Source: Molossus alvarezi
Lineage: Eukaryota > Chordata > Mammalia > Chiroptera > Molossidae
Length of the DNA: 64,000 bases
Reading direction: 5' to 3'
Assembly (NCBI GenBank): GCA_037176705.1
Contig: CM073891.1
Location: 48,300,571 to 48,364,570 of the forward strand
Below are positions 1 through 12,990 of the stretch, piece after piece (position 1 is the stretch's first letter; each line of letters starts with the position of its first letter). A program made the translations under genes and the position numbers. The notes under the pieces are model-generated. The model saw only the letters and a list, made by a program, of their open reading frames with translations, was not told the origin of the DNA and did no database searches.

Positions 1-509
1 TTCTTGTTTAATGCCATGCTGTATAAAAACATGTCATCATTCAACTAGATATTTTGTTCCCACTCCCCACAAAACTGGTTCGGTTAAAAAATATATTTAA
101 TGATAATACACTAAACACGAGAGAGCACACCTTTGTGAACTTCAGAAAAAGTTTATAACAGACCATGGATTTTATATACAATTACATTGGAATGATGATA
201 GAAAATAATATGTATAGGAACCACCAGAGGGTGCTATTGTAGACACTAGTACTTGTGTTTTTACTTCTGTCTTTGTATTTCTATGTTCCTGAAGAAAATA
301 ATATATTAAAACTAAATGAGATTCTCCATAACTTTATGACTTCAAAATTAACAATGTAAAAATATTCTACCTCTGCTTAACTCTTCCAACTCTTAGAGTT
401 TTAGAAATCATAGACCTGTTATGCATGAATATATTATGTGCTTGTGTATTACATACGAGAAATGTTAATTTTACAGAAGAATTGAAGTTTATTTAATAAT
501 AAAACCTTT

Positions 510-768
510 GCCCTGGTCAGAATTCTCAGTGGTTAGAGCATTGGTCCATGCATGAAAGGGTCATGGGTTCGATTCCTGATCAAGGGCACATATCTGGGTT
601 GTAGACTGGATCCCTGGCCCCAGTCAGGGCATGTGTGGGAGGCAATGAATCAATGTGTCTCTCTCACATCAATGATTCTCTCTCCTCTCTCTCTTTCTCC
701 CCTCCCCCTCCCTTCCACTCTCTCTAAAATCAGTGGAAAAAATATCCTTAGGTAAAGATTAAAAAAAA
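510..768 (+). mobile_element. Ves SINE
   Basis: The tRNA-like head (ccctggtcag..ctcagtggttagagc), B-box-like gttcgattcctgatcaaggg, CT-rich body and A-rich tail mark a Ves SINE. A diverged target duplication around AATAATAAAAC flanks it (495-505 and near 769-780). Confidence 0.9.
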
Positions 769-1309
769 TAATAATAAAACATTTTTGGAGCATACATTCT
801 GTGCATCCTTTCTTTGTGAATTCCTGTATTTACTATCAAGTACCAACCAGAAGCAAGAATGTATTAAATAAGTATATGATTAAATAAGCACACTCCTGTA
901 GAAAGGGTCCCTGTTCCCTAGAGGAATCAACCCTAGGGTGTTGAATCATTTTTGTGACTCTATTATTAAGGGGACATTTCAGGTAAACAAATTTTGCCTT
1001 TTGTGAGGCAATTTAATCTGCTTTAAATATTTTGACCTCTTCATTTTCTTCAAATGATAGATGGTTAGACATCATTCTGTTTTATTACTCCACTGTGGCT
1101 AATCTTAAGTAAACTTGATAGTGTCGCTTTGACTGCACATCTGTCTTCAATTAGTTTGCTGGGTTTTGTTTTGTTTTTCCCCTGCCTCTGTATTTAAAAT
1201 AGAGAACTATCTCTGTACCTACCACACGATGGCGGTGCTGTGCTCAAAGTCCGCTGATCAGCATTGAAGACAACTTTATAACCATGGAAATCAAAAGCTG
1301 GTAAAGTCT

Positions 1310-1460
1310 CTAGAGATAACCTGCTCCTGACCCGTGATTTCACTCACAGAAAAACTAAGCCCAGGAAAATTAAGTGACTTGTTTCAGTTCATACGCTAAT
1401 TAATGAAAGAAGGAGAATCAAAACGAATCCACTTCTCTTCACATCCAATTATGTCAGATT
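1310..1460 (+). repeat. MIR-like fragment
   Basis: The phrase aaactaagcccaggaaaatt followed by aagtgacttg resembles the MIR core region. It is old and diverged. Confidence 0.5.
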
Positions 1461-3375
1461 AGGATTGTGAGGTCTCTGCCTATCTCAGAATTCAGTGCTA
1501 GGAATATATAAAGTCTTGCTGCCTATGATGTTCTACCACTGGTTTTATATCTTTGGTCAAGCTCAAAGCTATTTCCAAATATTTCAGGAATAATTGATAA
1601 TGTAGGTAGCCTGCAGTTTTCCAAATTACTTGGTTGATACACTATTAATATTATCTTCATAAATACAGCTTATAGGATTTAAGATCAACTGTTTGAAATG
1701 AAGAGAAATCATTTAATAATTGTTTTGTTTATATGCATAGTTTAATAATGAAACTGAAATACCATCTGGCTGTTTTAGAAATTATGTATTTATAGCATGT
1801 ATGTTTTTTCTTTAACTAGTTTTAACTTAGCCAGTATTTACTGTAGTGACCTTTTCTACTGTCTCCTCACTACCACTACCTATCTTTCAAGCTCTTTATC
1901 CATCTGTTATTATTTCTGTTGTTTCCATTACTAAAGAGACTGGAGTTTTATCTCATCTGTTGATTTGTTTTGAGTGTGTACCTGAAAATGTCAGGTTTTA
2001 AGTTCTATTGTTACTAGCATTATTTGGTAGTTTTCCCTTGAATTATGCCCAATTATTTAAGATGAGATGCTGCATCTCATAAGAACTTTAGAAGTTTAAT
2101 TTTTTAAACTTTACTTCAGTATATTCATTATCCAATTTTGAAAAATTTAAAAGAAATCAAGATACTAGTAAAATGGTATAGGTAGTTGTAATAGTTGTTT
2201 GTAGGATTGTCCACATACTCCCAAATTACAAGTTTTCACAAATAAAAATATGGAAAATAGATCATTCTGACTTCTACGTCAGTCATTTGTAAACTTGTGT
2301 GTGTGTGTGGTGGGGGTGGAAGACAAAGAAAGGATGATACTGAAATCTTTTTAGTGAAAAATTATTGGTTTAAAAAATGAAGATTAAAAATTTATAACAA
2401 ACTATGAGAAATGGAGTGTTGACGTATCCCTTTTCTTTATAAAAATTAAAATATGTCTCCACATATTCCATATTCACAGAGCGCTGTTCAGAGAGACGGA
2501 GATGTGACCTGTCTGCTGAGCAGCAGGAACGGCGGTGGAACTCTGACTCTCGTTCACACCCTCCTCCTCCATCCACTACGACTTCATGACTGAACTTCTC
2601 AAGACATTTTAATGATCATTAATAATCTGCTTTTATCTAATACCATCAGTAATTTTCAGATATCCCCCATATTCGCTATTCACTCATTCTCTGTCTTTGT
2701 AGATAATAGTTTCAATGATCACTCAGAGAATAGTAGTAATATTATATAACTTCAATATAATAGGTGTTTGGAAATGAGAGTACAGTTAGTTTAATAACAT
2801 GGTAGAGAGAATTTTTTCTTACTTAAATATATGTGATGGCTCAGTACACTACAGTCCTTGCTTTATGCTACAATATTGCCGTTTAAGTGCACCCTCCTTT
2901 TTAAAAGTGCTTTTGGTTTAGAACTGGTTTTGGAAGAAGTCATTTAAGGTAAATGCAGATTAAGTGGGGACCAAAATTTCAGAATAAATAATGGGAAAAA
3001 AAGTTTAGGATGTTTTCCTAAATGAAAATTAAGACAGTGCGTTTATTTTATATTTAATAAATTTAGGTTATAATTCCAGGTATGTCTAAACAAATAGAAC
3101 AAAGAATTTATCAAATACCAAGTTTTGGTTTTGTGCTAAAAGATGCTAGCACAATTGTTATAACGCCTTTAAAAGATTAATGGTAGGGAGCATAATATTT
3201 GAAAGAAAAAATCATTCAAGATCTACATCAAGTCTTCAAGGGTAATCCTTAAGTTTTCAACATTCTTTTCATTTTCCTTTGAAGCAGAAATATTCTGTCT
3301 TACAGTTTACTTGCAAAACACACAACTGTTTGAGTAATTATAAAAAGCTTTGAAAAACGTTGTTACATAATTCTT

Positions 3376-3490
3376 TTTTATTTTATTTTATTTTTAAAAT
3401 TTTTTTGTACATGCCCCTAGCAGGAACTGAACCCGGGACTCTCTGGTCCGCAGGCTTACACTCCAACTGCTGAGCCAAACTGGCCAGGGC
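3376..3490 (-). mobile_element. Half-length Ves SINE with target duplication
   Basis: Only the tRNA-like half (gccctggccagtttggctca on the minus strand) plus a T-rich (poly-A) tail is present; the CT-rich half is missing. Perfect 16-bp duplications TTGTTACATAATTCTT lie at 3360-3375 and 3491-3506, so this is a genuine short insertion. Confidence 0.9.
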
Positions 3491-4938
3491 TTGTTACATA
3501 ATTCTTAAACTAATAACTTAGATGATGAATCCTTCGATAACAAGGATACAGTCCTTAAATGAAATCCAAATAGTTTGATTTATATAAAAATCCTGCTAAA
3601 AATATATATATATATATTTCTGATATAAATAAATACAAATTAATAATAGTAGACTAATATGTATGGCCAGTGTTAAAAGAAAAACTGAATAGTTTTTTTT
3701 TCATATCACTCAAATGTAGTCAATGGTTACAAAGAAAAGAAGAGTTTGGACAATTATTTTATAAAGACATGTCCAGTCCAATGGGGCCTAACCTCTCTCA
3801 TTAATTCCATTGATCTGTCTACCTTCTCCAAATAAATCATTTTCAAATACTTTTTCTCCCCCTGTAGTTGATTATATCACAGTGGACTATAAAGATAATT
3901 AGTGAGAATCAGAGGCAGAACAAATAAACATATAATTAATTATACTTCCAGAAATTTCTAAACATGATCATGCAGGTAAACTTAAGTAAATGACTAACTG
4001 TATTTTTCTCTTTCAATCCCAGTTAAAGGTAGACAAAACTCATGCTTTCTCATTCTTTATAATTCTTCCCAGATATCTTTGATTATTCAATAAACACTAC
4101 TAAGGTGGAAAAGTCAAGGGACAGTGATTTTTGTCTACTTTGCTTACTGCAGTATCACTAACACTTTGAAGAGTTCTGGAACATAATATTCATTTAAAAA
4201 ATAAATGTATATATGAATGTAAACAAATGATGAACAACTCATATAGATAATTCAGAAAATATTTTCTGTAAAAGATAAATACGTATTTTCAGAATTACCT
4301 TTTTAACTTATTTGAAACATGCTAAATTATACGCTTGAAAATTCAGGATCATGAATTTGCTAAGAAGTCAAAAAACTTAGTTTTTCCTCAAATTTGAATC
4401 AAAGTGATAGTCTTCAGTTTTTCTATTGTTATTTCTGCCAGCACAATTAATTTGTAGTATATGGGTTCAGTAATACACATAACACAATGAATTTTTTTAA
4501 AAAAATATTATGAGCAATTGTTTTTCCAATAAATTTTATCTTCAAAATAAGGACACATAAAACTTATTCTGCCTTTAAAATACTCCCTCTCACTCCACCT
4601 TAGCTTGGGAACAGCTGGGTTTGCTGATAGGCAGCTGACCAGTCAGATTTTAAAAGTAAGGAATAATTAATATGGACATATAATCATAATTTAATCTAAA
4701 GCACTTTCAATAAAATATTTTGAATAAGAATATAAAATGAAAATTTTCACTGGTCAATCTTGATAATTATAAATTGACATTAAATGAGAAAGGAAAGACG
4801 GGATTCTGAAATGCAATATAACAGATACCAGGCATACAAAATTTAGAGACAAATATGATCATTATATCTTGGAAAAATCTCTAATCATTCAACATCTTTG
4901 GCCATTAGAAAAACTATGATTGTGCATAGATATAGATC

Positions 4939-5288
4939 AATGGCTCTTAAACATGTTGATCTCAAGATCCCTTTTACATTGTTAAAAATTATGGAATTCA
5001 CCAAAGAACTTTGTTTTATGTGAGTTATATCTATTAATATTTATCATATTCAAAATTTTAAAAAATTGAAAATAAACAATCAAGTACATTTTCAATTAGC
5101 CATCAATGCAATGATGTCCTGACATCTCATGCAAGTGCAGTAAAACGCCACTGTACACTTGAGAATGAGAGTAAAAAAAAGAAAATAACATCTTAACATT
5201 CCTCAGATTTTTTTACCTTGCAGACCCCTACAGAGGTATCTGGAACCCCCCAGGGTCAATGAACGCTCTGTGAGAATTACTGGTCTGG
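4939..5288. mobile_element. Ancient hAT-Charlie-like DNA transposon fossil
   Basis: The text 'agatcccttttacattgtta' and 'gaactttgttttatgtgagt' and the end aatgaacgctctgtgagaat resemble common mammalian non-autonomous hAT copies. Ends resemble the cagtggttctcaa-type inverted repeat. Subfamily is not determined. Confidence 0.5.
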
Positions 5289-6008
5289 ATCTACAGTTTT
5301 AGAAATAAAGTATTAAATGTGAAAATGAGAAAAATACCAATTTATTTTTATGCTAAAAAAAATCAAGTTGTTAGCCTTTCTTGAAAAGATTTATTATTAT
5401 TGATATTATTATCCTTTTTAACTTTTAAAGCTTCTTCAAAACTTATTCCATCCAGAACTTCAAAACTCTAGAAATGTAAGATCTGAATTTAATATTATAT
5501 GTTTCACAACAATTTGTCTATCTGTTCTTAGTTTGTTTTAAAAAGATACTTTATGATATGCAAAAACCTAGTGTAAATAATGAAATTTGCTGGCATAAAA
5601 TAATGTAAATTCTTCCACAAAAGGTGTTTTCTTTACATAAACTTAAAAAATTTTCTTTTACGTTAGTAGTTGGATGGAGTCAAAATAGTAATCCAATACC
5701 TATTTACTTACAGAGAAATTTGATTTATATAAGATAAAAGTCCATTTTCTATATCTTTCTATATAGATTACAAATTTATTTTATATAAAGAATAAGAATA
5801 AATTATAATGTGACCATTAGAATTTTAAATAATGTGGTTTTGAGCTTGTAATGAGGAAAAGCCAATTTTCCTACTGTTTTCTTGTAAGAACAAATACAGC
5901 AGAAACTTTATCCTACTGTCTTTCTTATTTATTTAAAAATCAGGATCCATGCTCCTGATGTTTTCAAGAATTTTCTTCTCAAAACGTATCTGTTCTTGTT
6001 TGATTTGT

Positions 6009-6230
6009 TGTTTTGTTTTGTTTTTGCATTCATCTTCAGATAGAGCAGGAGGAAGAGAGAGAGAGAGAAACATTGATGTGAGAGAGACACATCCAGTGGT
6101 TGCCACTCACATGACCTCAACTGGGGCCAGGGACAAACTACAACCGAGGTATGTATCCTTAGTGGAACCAAACCCTGGACTCTCTGGTCCGTGGGCCGAC
6201 GCTCTAACTGCTGAGCCAAACCAACCAGGG
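6009..6230 (-). mobile_element. Ves SINE
   Basis: Minus-strand copy ending agccctggttggtttggctc. A 19-bp target duplication CTGTTCTTGTTTKATTTGT at 5990-6008 and 6231-6249 differs at one base. Overlapping open frames on both strands (5929-6251) are products of this SINE. Confidence 0.93.
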
Positions 6231-7829
6231 CTGTTCTTGTTTTATTTGTAATATCAGTATCAATATTGTGATTAGTTTCCGTTCAAATTGTCAATTTAAC
6301 TAATTAATTAAATTATATCTTTCAGCATCATAAAGATACTAAATTATTAAAGTATTAAGCTATGATTACATACCTACATTATTCTTATTTTTTCTAAAAA
6401 ACTCTATTCCCCAGTCAAAACTCTATATGTAATTTGTTTTTATTTAAAATCCATAAGTGGCTCCTGAATGATTAATTATATATTTACACATTCCACACAG
6501 TAATAAAAGAGAAAAATAAAAGAGAAAAGGACAGTTTACCAGTCTGCCTCAGTACACATGAAGACGCCTTTCATCCTATCCCACATTCATATGTTCCCCT
6601 CTCCCCCCAAAATTATCTTATACAATGAAGAATGAATGACACACCATGGTTTTACATAATGTGATGCATGTGGATGAAGAGTGGGGAAAAAATAAGTAAT
6701 TCATGGACATCTGGATTTAGGCAATACTGTTAAGTAGCCAGATAATGTCTTTGGAATTCCTCCACCTTAGGTGGCATTTTCCTGGATCCCACCTCCGCAG
6801 GTGGTGATGTACCCAGCCCCGTGTCATATGGTACTTTGTGTCCAGCCCTCTCTGTGCCCCCCCCCCCATCAGCCTCCTCATGCTTCATGCTTTTGGTTCC
6901 TTTTCTCCATCAGCATTTACCTGTCTGTCTCATTTCCTCAGGGTTCTGCTCCCTGGTGGTAAATTCATAAATTAACTTAAAAAATAATAATTTTCTTGAG
7001 CCCAAAGTAAAATAAATTGCATTTTAAAAATTAAGTTGAACTTTGTTAAAGACACATCATAAATATTATTTAAGGGACTTTGACAGGTTAAAATTAGGCC
7101 TTTCTCTTCTTCTCAGATAATGTATTAACAGTGACATCCAATTATATAGGCCCATAGCTTGATCATTTGACTAAGGACAGCAATACTGAAGACAAGTTTG
7201 ATACTTAGAAAGGCCAGTTGGTCTTGCTACTCTTGTCAGATGAAATGAACATATAAATCCCCCGTGTGAATAAGACATACATTATGTGGGTGGCTTCGTG
7301 CAGACCCATGGCTACTACTAGAAAAGAAGGAAAGTATTCCATTGATGGTAGGTCAGTGACTTCACCTTTGCAAATGAAGGTCCATAAACAAGAGGCAGTC
7401 ACAGGGCCAGAGCTATTCATTTACTGTCTGTGTCTCCGCAGTGTGGCAGAGACAGTTCTGACAATAAATGTTAGATGATTACAGAAAGAGTTGAAAATGC
7501 ATAATCAATCATTCTAAGAAAATATGGAAATTTAAAAACAAAACCTTAGCAAGAGATCATTTTGATTCTTACAGACCCTCACTTTCAGAGAAATAGGCAT
7601 GGAACTTTGAAAGCTGATATCCAGTTTGATTCTCTCAGATTTTACTGGATGTTTGCTCTGTTCAAATCATTACAGTTTCAATTTCTGTTCATATTGAACT
7701 ATCCAAGGTTTTTTTTTAAGAAAAACTATTTTTTTCTTTTTTAAAGAACACATTGAAATGAGGAATGTAAATCTATTTTTATTAACTTGTTACAAATATT
7801 TCATAAAACTTCACCTCAAAACGAACTCT

Positions 7830-8960
7830 TTCTGATTTCTCTTCTCCTTGACCTCCCTTTCGGACACCTCTCCTTTCCATAAACAGGGGATGCTAAATTC
7901 CTTCTGACCAAAGCGACCCTCTACTTCGGTTCGCAGGGAGTGAGACGCTGATGAGCTAACACCTGTAAAATCCCCTTCACTCCCGTCCCCACCCTGTTCC
8001 CAGCCCAGCCCCCCACTGCCGCCTGCCCAAGACAGCGGCTCCCACAGAGGGAGCTCGGTACGAGATCCCCGGCCCGTCAGACACCGGCTCTTCTTTGACA
8101 GGTGCAATGAGACACATTGAAAGTGGAGTTTTCAGCAGCGGTCGGTCTGTGGAAGCAGCTTCAGGCTTTTCTCCTACAATTCGGCCGCACCATGGAACTC
8201 AGTCACAATCCATCCCTCACACCACTAATTCAATGATTCATCTTCTCACCTAACCTCGCAACCCATCCCACCAGCTCTCATGGCCCAGGGCAGAGGGACT
8301 TTCTCCTCACCCTGCATTACAGGTTCCCAGCTGAAAACGCACCAAAAATCTTAGTATCAAACAGAAATAGCTCAGGAATTACAAACTGCTTTTAGAATGT
8401 AATATATTGGATGTCGAATAAATTCATGTTCAAGCTTTTTAAGAATGCTTCGATTTGTTTTCATTGTGGTATGGTTAAAAAAAAAAACAAAAAAACACAC
8501 ACACATAAAAAAACTTTACTTCTTAAACTCTCTTCCCTGGTTGGTGTCACCTTCTGAAAAGGATGGGCCTGTGTTCAACCAAAACAACTGGCTTGAAAAA
8601 GCCATTTCCAGGGATTTCTAAACAAAAACAGAGTTGTTTAGGGATCCGGATGATCTGGCACAATCTGTCCAGTCTCCCCCTCGGGGTTCCTAGCAGGCAA
8701 CTAAACTCCGGAGGGGGAGAAAACGTTCCTCTTGGCTCACCCCATAATTCTTGCCTAACCCATATTCTATGCTTCTTTAAGCAGAAATCTGCTGAAAAGC
8801 TCAGGGAAAAAGAACAATTTGAAAAGCTCTCTAGGGACAATTTCGTCACCCTTGACGGAAATAACCGCAGATGTCCACCAGCCTCGTCCTGCGCTGGCTC
8901 CGCTCACGCCGCGTGGCGCTTGCGCAGTGAGAGGTATTTATTTTCGTGGTTTGAGGCAGC
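7830..8960. promoter_or_regulatory. CpG-richer block with NRF1-like palindrome (candidate regulatory element)
   Basis: This block is clearly richer in G, C and CpG than the surrounding intron and is not a recognised repeat. At 8916-8926 it contains GCGCTTGCGCA, close to the NRF1 consensus GCGCNTGCGC, within a run of CpGs (8884-8926) just before gaggtatttatttt. That layout resembles a small CpG promoter, for an unknown transcript on either strand, or an enhancer. No conserved protein is seen in its open frames (7811-8107 minus, 8563-8964 plus). Confidence 0.35.
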
Positions 8961-11900
8961 TTAATCATCAGCCTTCACAAAAGAGGATCATGTAGGTAGA
9001 GCACGTTTAAACTGTATTCTGCCAGCATTTCTAGCAATCTCTAATCATCTGTTGGGGCTTGAGTTGGAAATAAGTAAATGACAGTTGTTTTTATTGAAAT
9101 CAGGAGAGTTTGATTTCAAAGGCGCCAGTGTATTTAAAAAGCAAAGGCTCAGGCCTAGTGACAAGACAAGGGTTAAAGTGACGATTTTGAAAAATCCTAC
9201 CTGTGTGTTTTCCTATCCTAGCCCTCTGACTCTCTAATTGCTTATTCAGAAAAATATCTGCAATGACTGCCTCACCTACTAGGTGTGATAAAATGAGAAA
9301 ATGGGTGACTAAACACTTCGTTCGGCGTGGAGAATTGCTTCAATGCACAGCATTATTCATTATTTTCAGAATGCAGATGGGATTATATGAACTCGATTGT
9401 GAGGTTTGAAATGGGAGACTTTTATTTAATACCTTAAAATTACCACCAATTACCATAAATACTTATTTATGCAGTCAGTGAAGAGGAACTTTATGGCTCT
9501 TTATATGTTTACATCTCTTACCAATTTTTTCTCTCTGCGTTTTTTAGTCATTATATGGCATTTTATATAAATTTAATCCTATATTTGTCATTTGTTGGCA
9601 AAATGCATGGTTGAATTATATTGATGGTACATTTATAGTAGCAGGGATATAATATATTTGTATTTTAGAAAACAGGACATTTGCTTTATCAGCTATTAGA
9701 ATAAAATTAAACAAGAATCTATGCTATGATATCTTGAGTTCCTTTTGACTGTAGTTTCAATAAAAATGATTTCTAGATTAAATCATAGAAATGTAAATGT
9801 ATGAGAATATCTATAAGAGTATTATTCAAACAAAGGGGATTAAAAACAATTTACTACATATTTTAACAACCCTATCTAAAACAGACAAAATATTATATAG
9901 TAATACTTAAATCATAATTGAACATAGACTGTGAAATAAGGTAAGCAGTTGACTACTTCGATATTTATGATTATAAAATATTTGAAGGTGTAGAAAATGA
10001 ATACCATTGAGAAATCAACAAACCTTATTGATGGAGAAAAGGCGCGAAGAGGAATTTTAAGTACTTTTGAGAAGTGCTGGTAAGGATAACTAGAAAGGGG
10101 AAGTTGTGCTTTGACGCTCACCTATAAATTGGGCACCTTCAGAATTATGCTACTACTTAAGCCAGTTGTTTAAAAAGCAAAGGTTGAGCCCTAGTAATAA
10201 GACAAGGGGTATAGTGCCAATTCAGAAAATTTCTAGCCAGCTAACATCAGTGTTTTGCCCTCTGTACTGCCACAAACATCTTACATGGCCCCTATGTGCC
10301 TGATTAATTGGGACAAGAGTGTATTCCCTTTTATAATTTTCTGATAATAAAGAGACATTCTATAGGATAGTACAAGATTTGATTTTAATTCTGTGGAAAC
10401 TATACAATCATAAAATCAAGTATTTAGGGCTGGAAGAGACTTACAGAGGCAAATGCTGCTCTCCTATTTTTAAAAAAGCCTTTATTTTATATATGTTTTT
10501 GAATTAAATTTGAGGATAATTTTATAATCGCCCCCCTTTGATTCCTGTCACTGGCAGAGGCACTCTTTCTTGGGGAAAATTCCACAAATGTTGGGTCAAG
10601 TTAGGGACAGATAGAGACTTGCTTTCTTTTCTGAGCACAGCTATGGAATCAAGTTTGGATGCCTCTCCAGAGCAGGGCTCAGAGAATGTCTTCCTCTGTC
10701 CAGGAGCTGAGAAGAGTGTGAAGTAGAGCAGATGTGGGAGAAAGAAAGAGTGGAAGCATCACCTAAGAGTGGTCCAGCTCCATTATTTATTTACATGTTT
10801 ATGTAAGCGCTGGTGCTTTTGTTCGGAAATAATTTCCCATCTATCTTACAATGTTTTCTGCATGAAGCTTTGGTCTACTCTCAAAATCTCTATCATTACA
10901 GCTCTCACTAACAATGGAGCAGTAACTATAAATACTCTTATTGCAAGGAATCAAATAAGAAAGCAAAAACTGACACACTCATTTTAAACTGCATCATATA
11001 ACAATGGCTCAGAACCCAGTAGTTTATGAATGAAATAAAGATACTTTATTTATTACACAGGCACTTGGATATTCACATGCCCAACACGATACACTTAACA
11101 ACTATGGAAACATGAGTGGAAAATGTCTGTTTGTACGATAAAGAGAGACCTTTCACCATGTAAAGGTGAATGAGTGCATTAACAATTTTTCCTTTACTTT
11201 CCTCTAAGATTTTCCAAAATCCACTGAATTTTTTAAAAGTTACACTTGAAATGATATGTAACAAAAACTGATCTACATATCAACTGGTATGCTAACTCAA
11301 ACTGTGAGCAGTTTAAAGTTTTATCACAATGCAACATATTTATAGTCATGCTTGAACAGATTAGGTTAGTAGCATGCATTCCATTCTGTAATATGAATAC
11401 TGTTAATCTATTTCCCAACAAAAGTCAAAAGATGCCCAGTGCATAGAAAAATACAAATCACTGTAGTTAATATATTATGGGGCTGATCTTGGGACTTACA
11501 CGGTGATGATGAAGTCCTGAAATGCCATGCCCACAAAAGCACATTAAAAAGTAGATAAACGTATTTTATCAGACAATCTCTAAAAATTAAAAGATGAGGG
11601 CTTTAAATTTGGGGAATGTTCTTGCTGTGTGCTTTGAATAGTGCCTTTCTGCTCACCTCCTTCTGGCTTGACTGGTCCATCAGACATCACCTTCCTGAGG
11701 GCTAGCTGGCTTTGGTCTTGATTGCCATTGGCTGGTGGAGGCAGATTATCAGACTGAGTTCTTTGAATGGGGAGGACTCCTGCTATGCTGTGTCTGTGCT
11801 GCTTCCTGGCATGATTAGACTGACCGCTTTTATGTGCTGCTGTGGCAGTGTGGGTGAGATGGAAACCCAGAGTACGTATCCTCAGATGGAACCAGCTTAA

Positions 11901-12984
11901 ATGTCATGCAAACAGAAGTGATCTTTTGCTCTATAGAAATAAGTTGTGTTTTCAAATGCCAAAATGACACCACATGCATAGCACTAAAGGGGGTTAAAAC
12001 TGGCTGTTTCTTTGGAAATTATGACTTTGGAAGACGGGGAGAATGTTACTCTTTCTCCATCGTCTGGCTAATCCTCTTGGAAGTAACAGTGCACCTACAT
12101 TTGTAAAAATTTCTGTAATTTCATACATTTTTATATATCAATGGATTAAGTTTTCACAATTTAAATGAAAATACAGCAGTTAAGATGGGTACATTGTTAT
12201 GCTTTGATTTATATGTTGACTTTCAAAGATTTCCAATGGTTAGAAAAAACAAACTATAAATTCTCTGTTAACATATACAAAGTGTGATCCAACTGAGTGG
12301 ACCCCATTGTGCTCCTTACTGAGGTTACTGCCTCATCACATATGCTTATGCACATAATAATATTATATTCTTTCTTGAGAATGTATGAAATGTGATTTTC
12401 TTCACAGATTTCTTTTTTCAAAAGACCATAGAGATTCCCACATGGAGAACTCTAACATTTCACATCCATTAATATTTTTAAGCTTGAAATGGCTTTCCCC
12501 CTGGGTTCTAGAACTTGACTGTTGGTCACATTACTCTTCCACCTCAAATTTTCAGTGTTTTTAGATGCGAGAATGTCATGTATAATCTGTTTACATGCCT
12601 GTGTGTGTCTTTTTTGGTGTAATGCCTGGAAAATTGGCAGCCACGGTGCTTCTGTTTCCTCTATTCCGAAGGATAGTTACGGGCACACAGAAAGGACACA
12701 CAACGTAGTTTGCCTGCAAACATCACAGACACAGTTACCAAATACTATGAGCCAGGTTGGATGGATGGTGGAGACAAAGGAGAAACAGCCAGTTTTACTG
12801 CAGTCTATGTAAAGTTAAAAAAAAAATCTAAATAAGAAAGAGCATATTTATGTCTCGATAGTTCTTACACAGACAGAGGGACAGAGAACAGAGTGAGCAG
12901 GGTATGCCAGAGACAGAAAGCAAACAGGAGAGGACAGCAGGAGAGAAAGGCAACAGATGAACATTAAGCTGCCATGCTGAGGAA

Positions 12985-12990
12985 TTTATT
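12985..12990 (-). terminator. AATAAA overlapping the short-isoform stop codon
   Basis: The minus strand reads CGCAAATAAATTCC, so the canonical poly(A) hexamer AATAAA contains the TAA stop. If used, cleavage 10-30 nt downstream would give a 3' UTR of only a few tens of bases. T- and GT-rich sequence with CTGTTGCCTTTCTCTCCTG follows about 30-50 nt downstream. Other AATAAA hexamers on this strand lie further away, for example two overlapping the run at 11043-11054, so the true end is not settled. Confidence 0.4.

Larger units (their letters stand above)
1..12985. other. Long-isoform PCLO intron / flank of short isoform
   Basis: No exon of the C2B domain could be found here. The stretch holds Ves SINEs (510-768, 3376-3490, 6009-6230), a MIR-like piece (about 1310-1460), a DNA-transposon fossil (about 4939-5288), a CpG-bearing block at 2460-2590, a larger CpG-richer block at about 7830-8960 and a diverged internal repeat pair (9131-9200 and 10166-10235). 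The remainder is AT-rich intron in which I see nothing specific. The part just left of 12985 would be 3' UTR in short transcripts. Confidence 0.7.

Noticed and set aside
2461..2590. Possible PCLO C2B exon
   Set aside because: None of the minus-strand frames gives a C2-like sequence or a phase-compatible splice pair.
5929..6251. Open frames of about 100 codons on both strands
   Set aside because: They lie within a Ves SINE and its target duplications; the peptides are translations of the repeat.
8563..8964. 133-codon plus-strand frame in CpG block
   Set aside because: No recognisable domain; its length is explained by locally higher GC. The DNA block is reported instead as a possible regulatory element.
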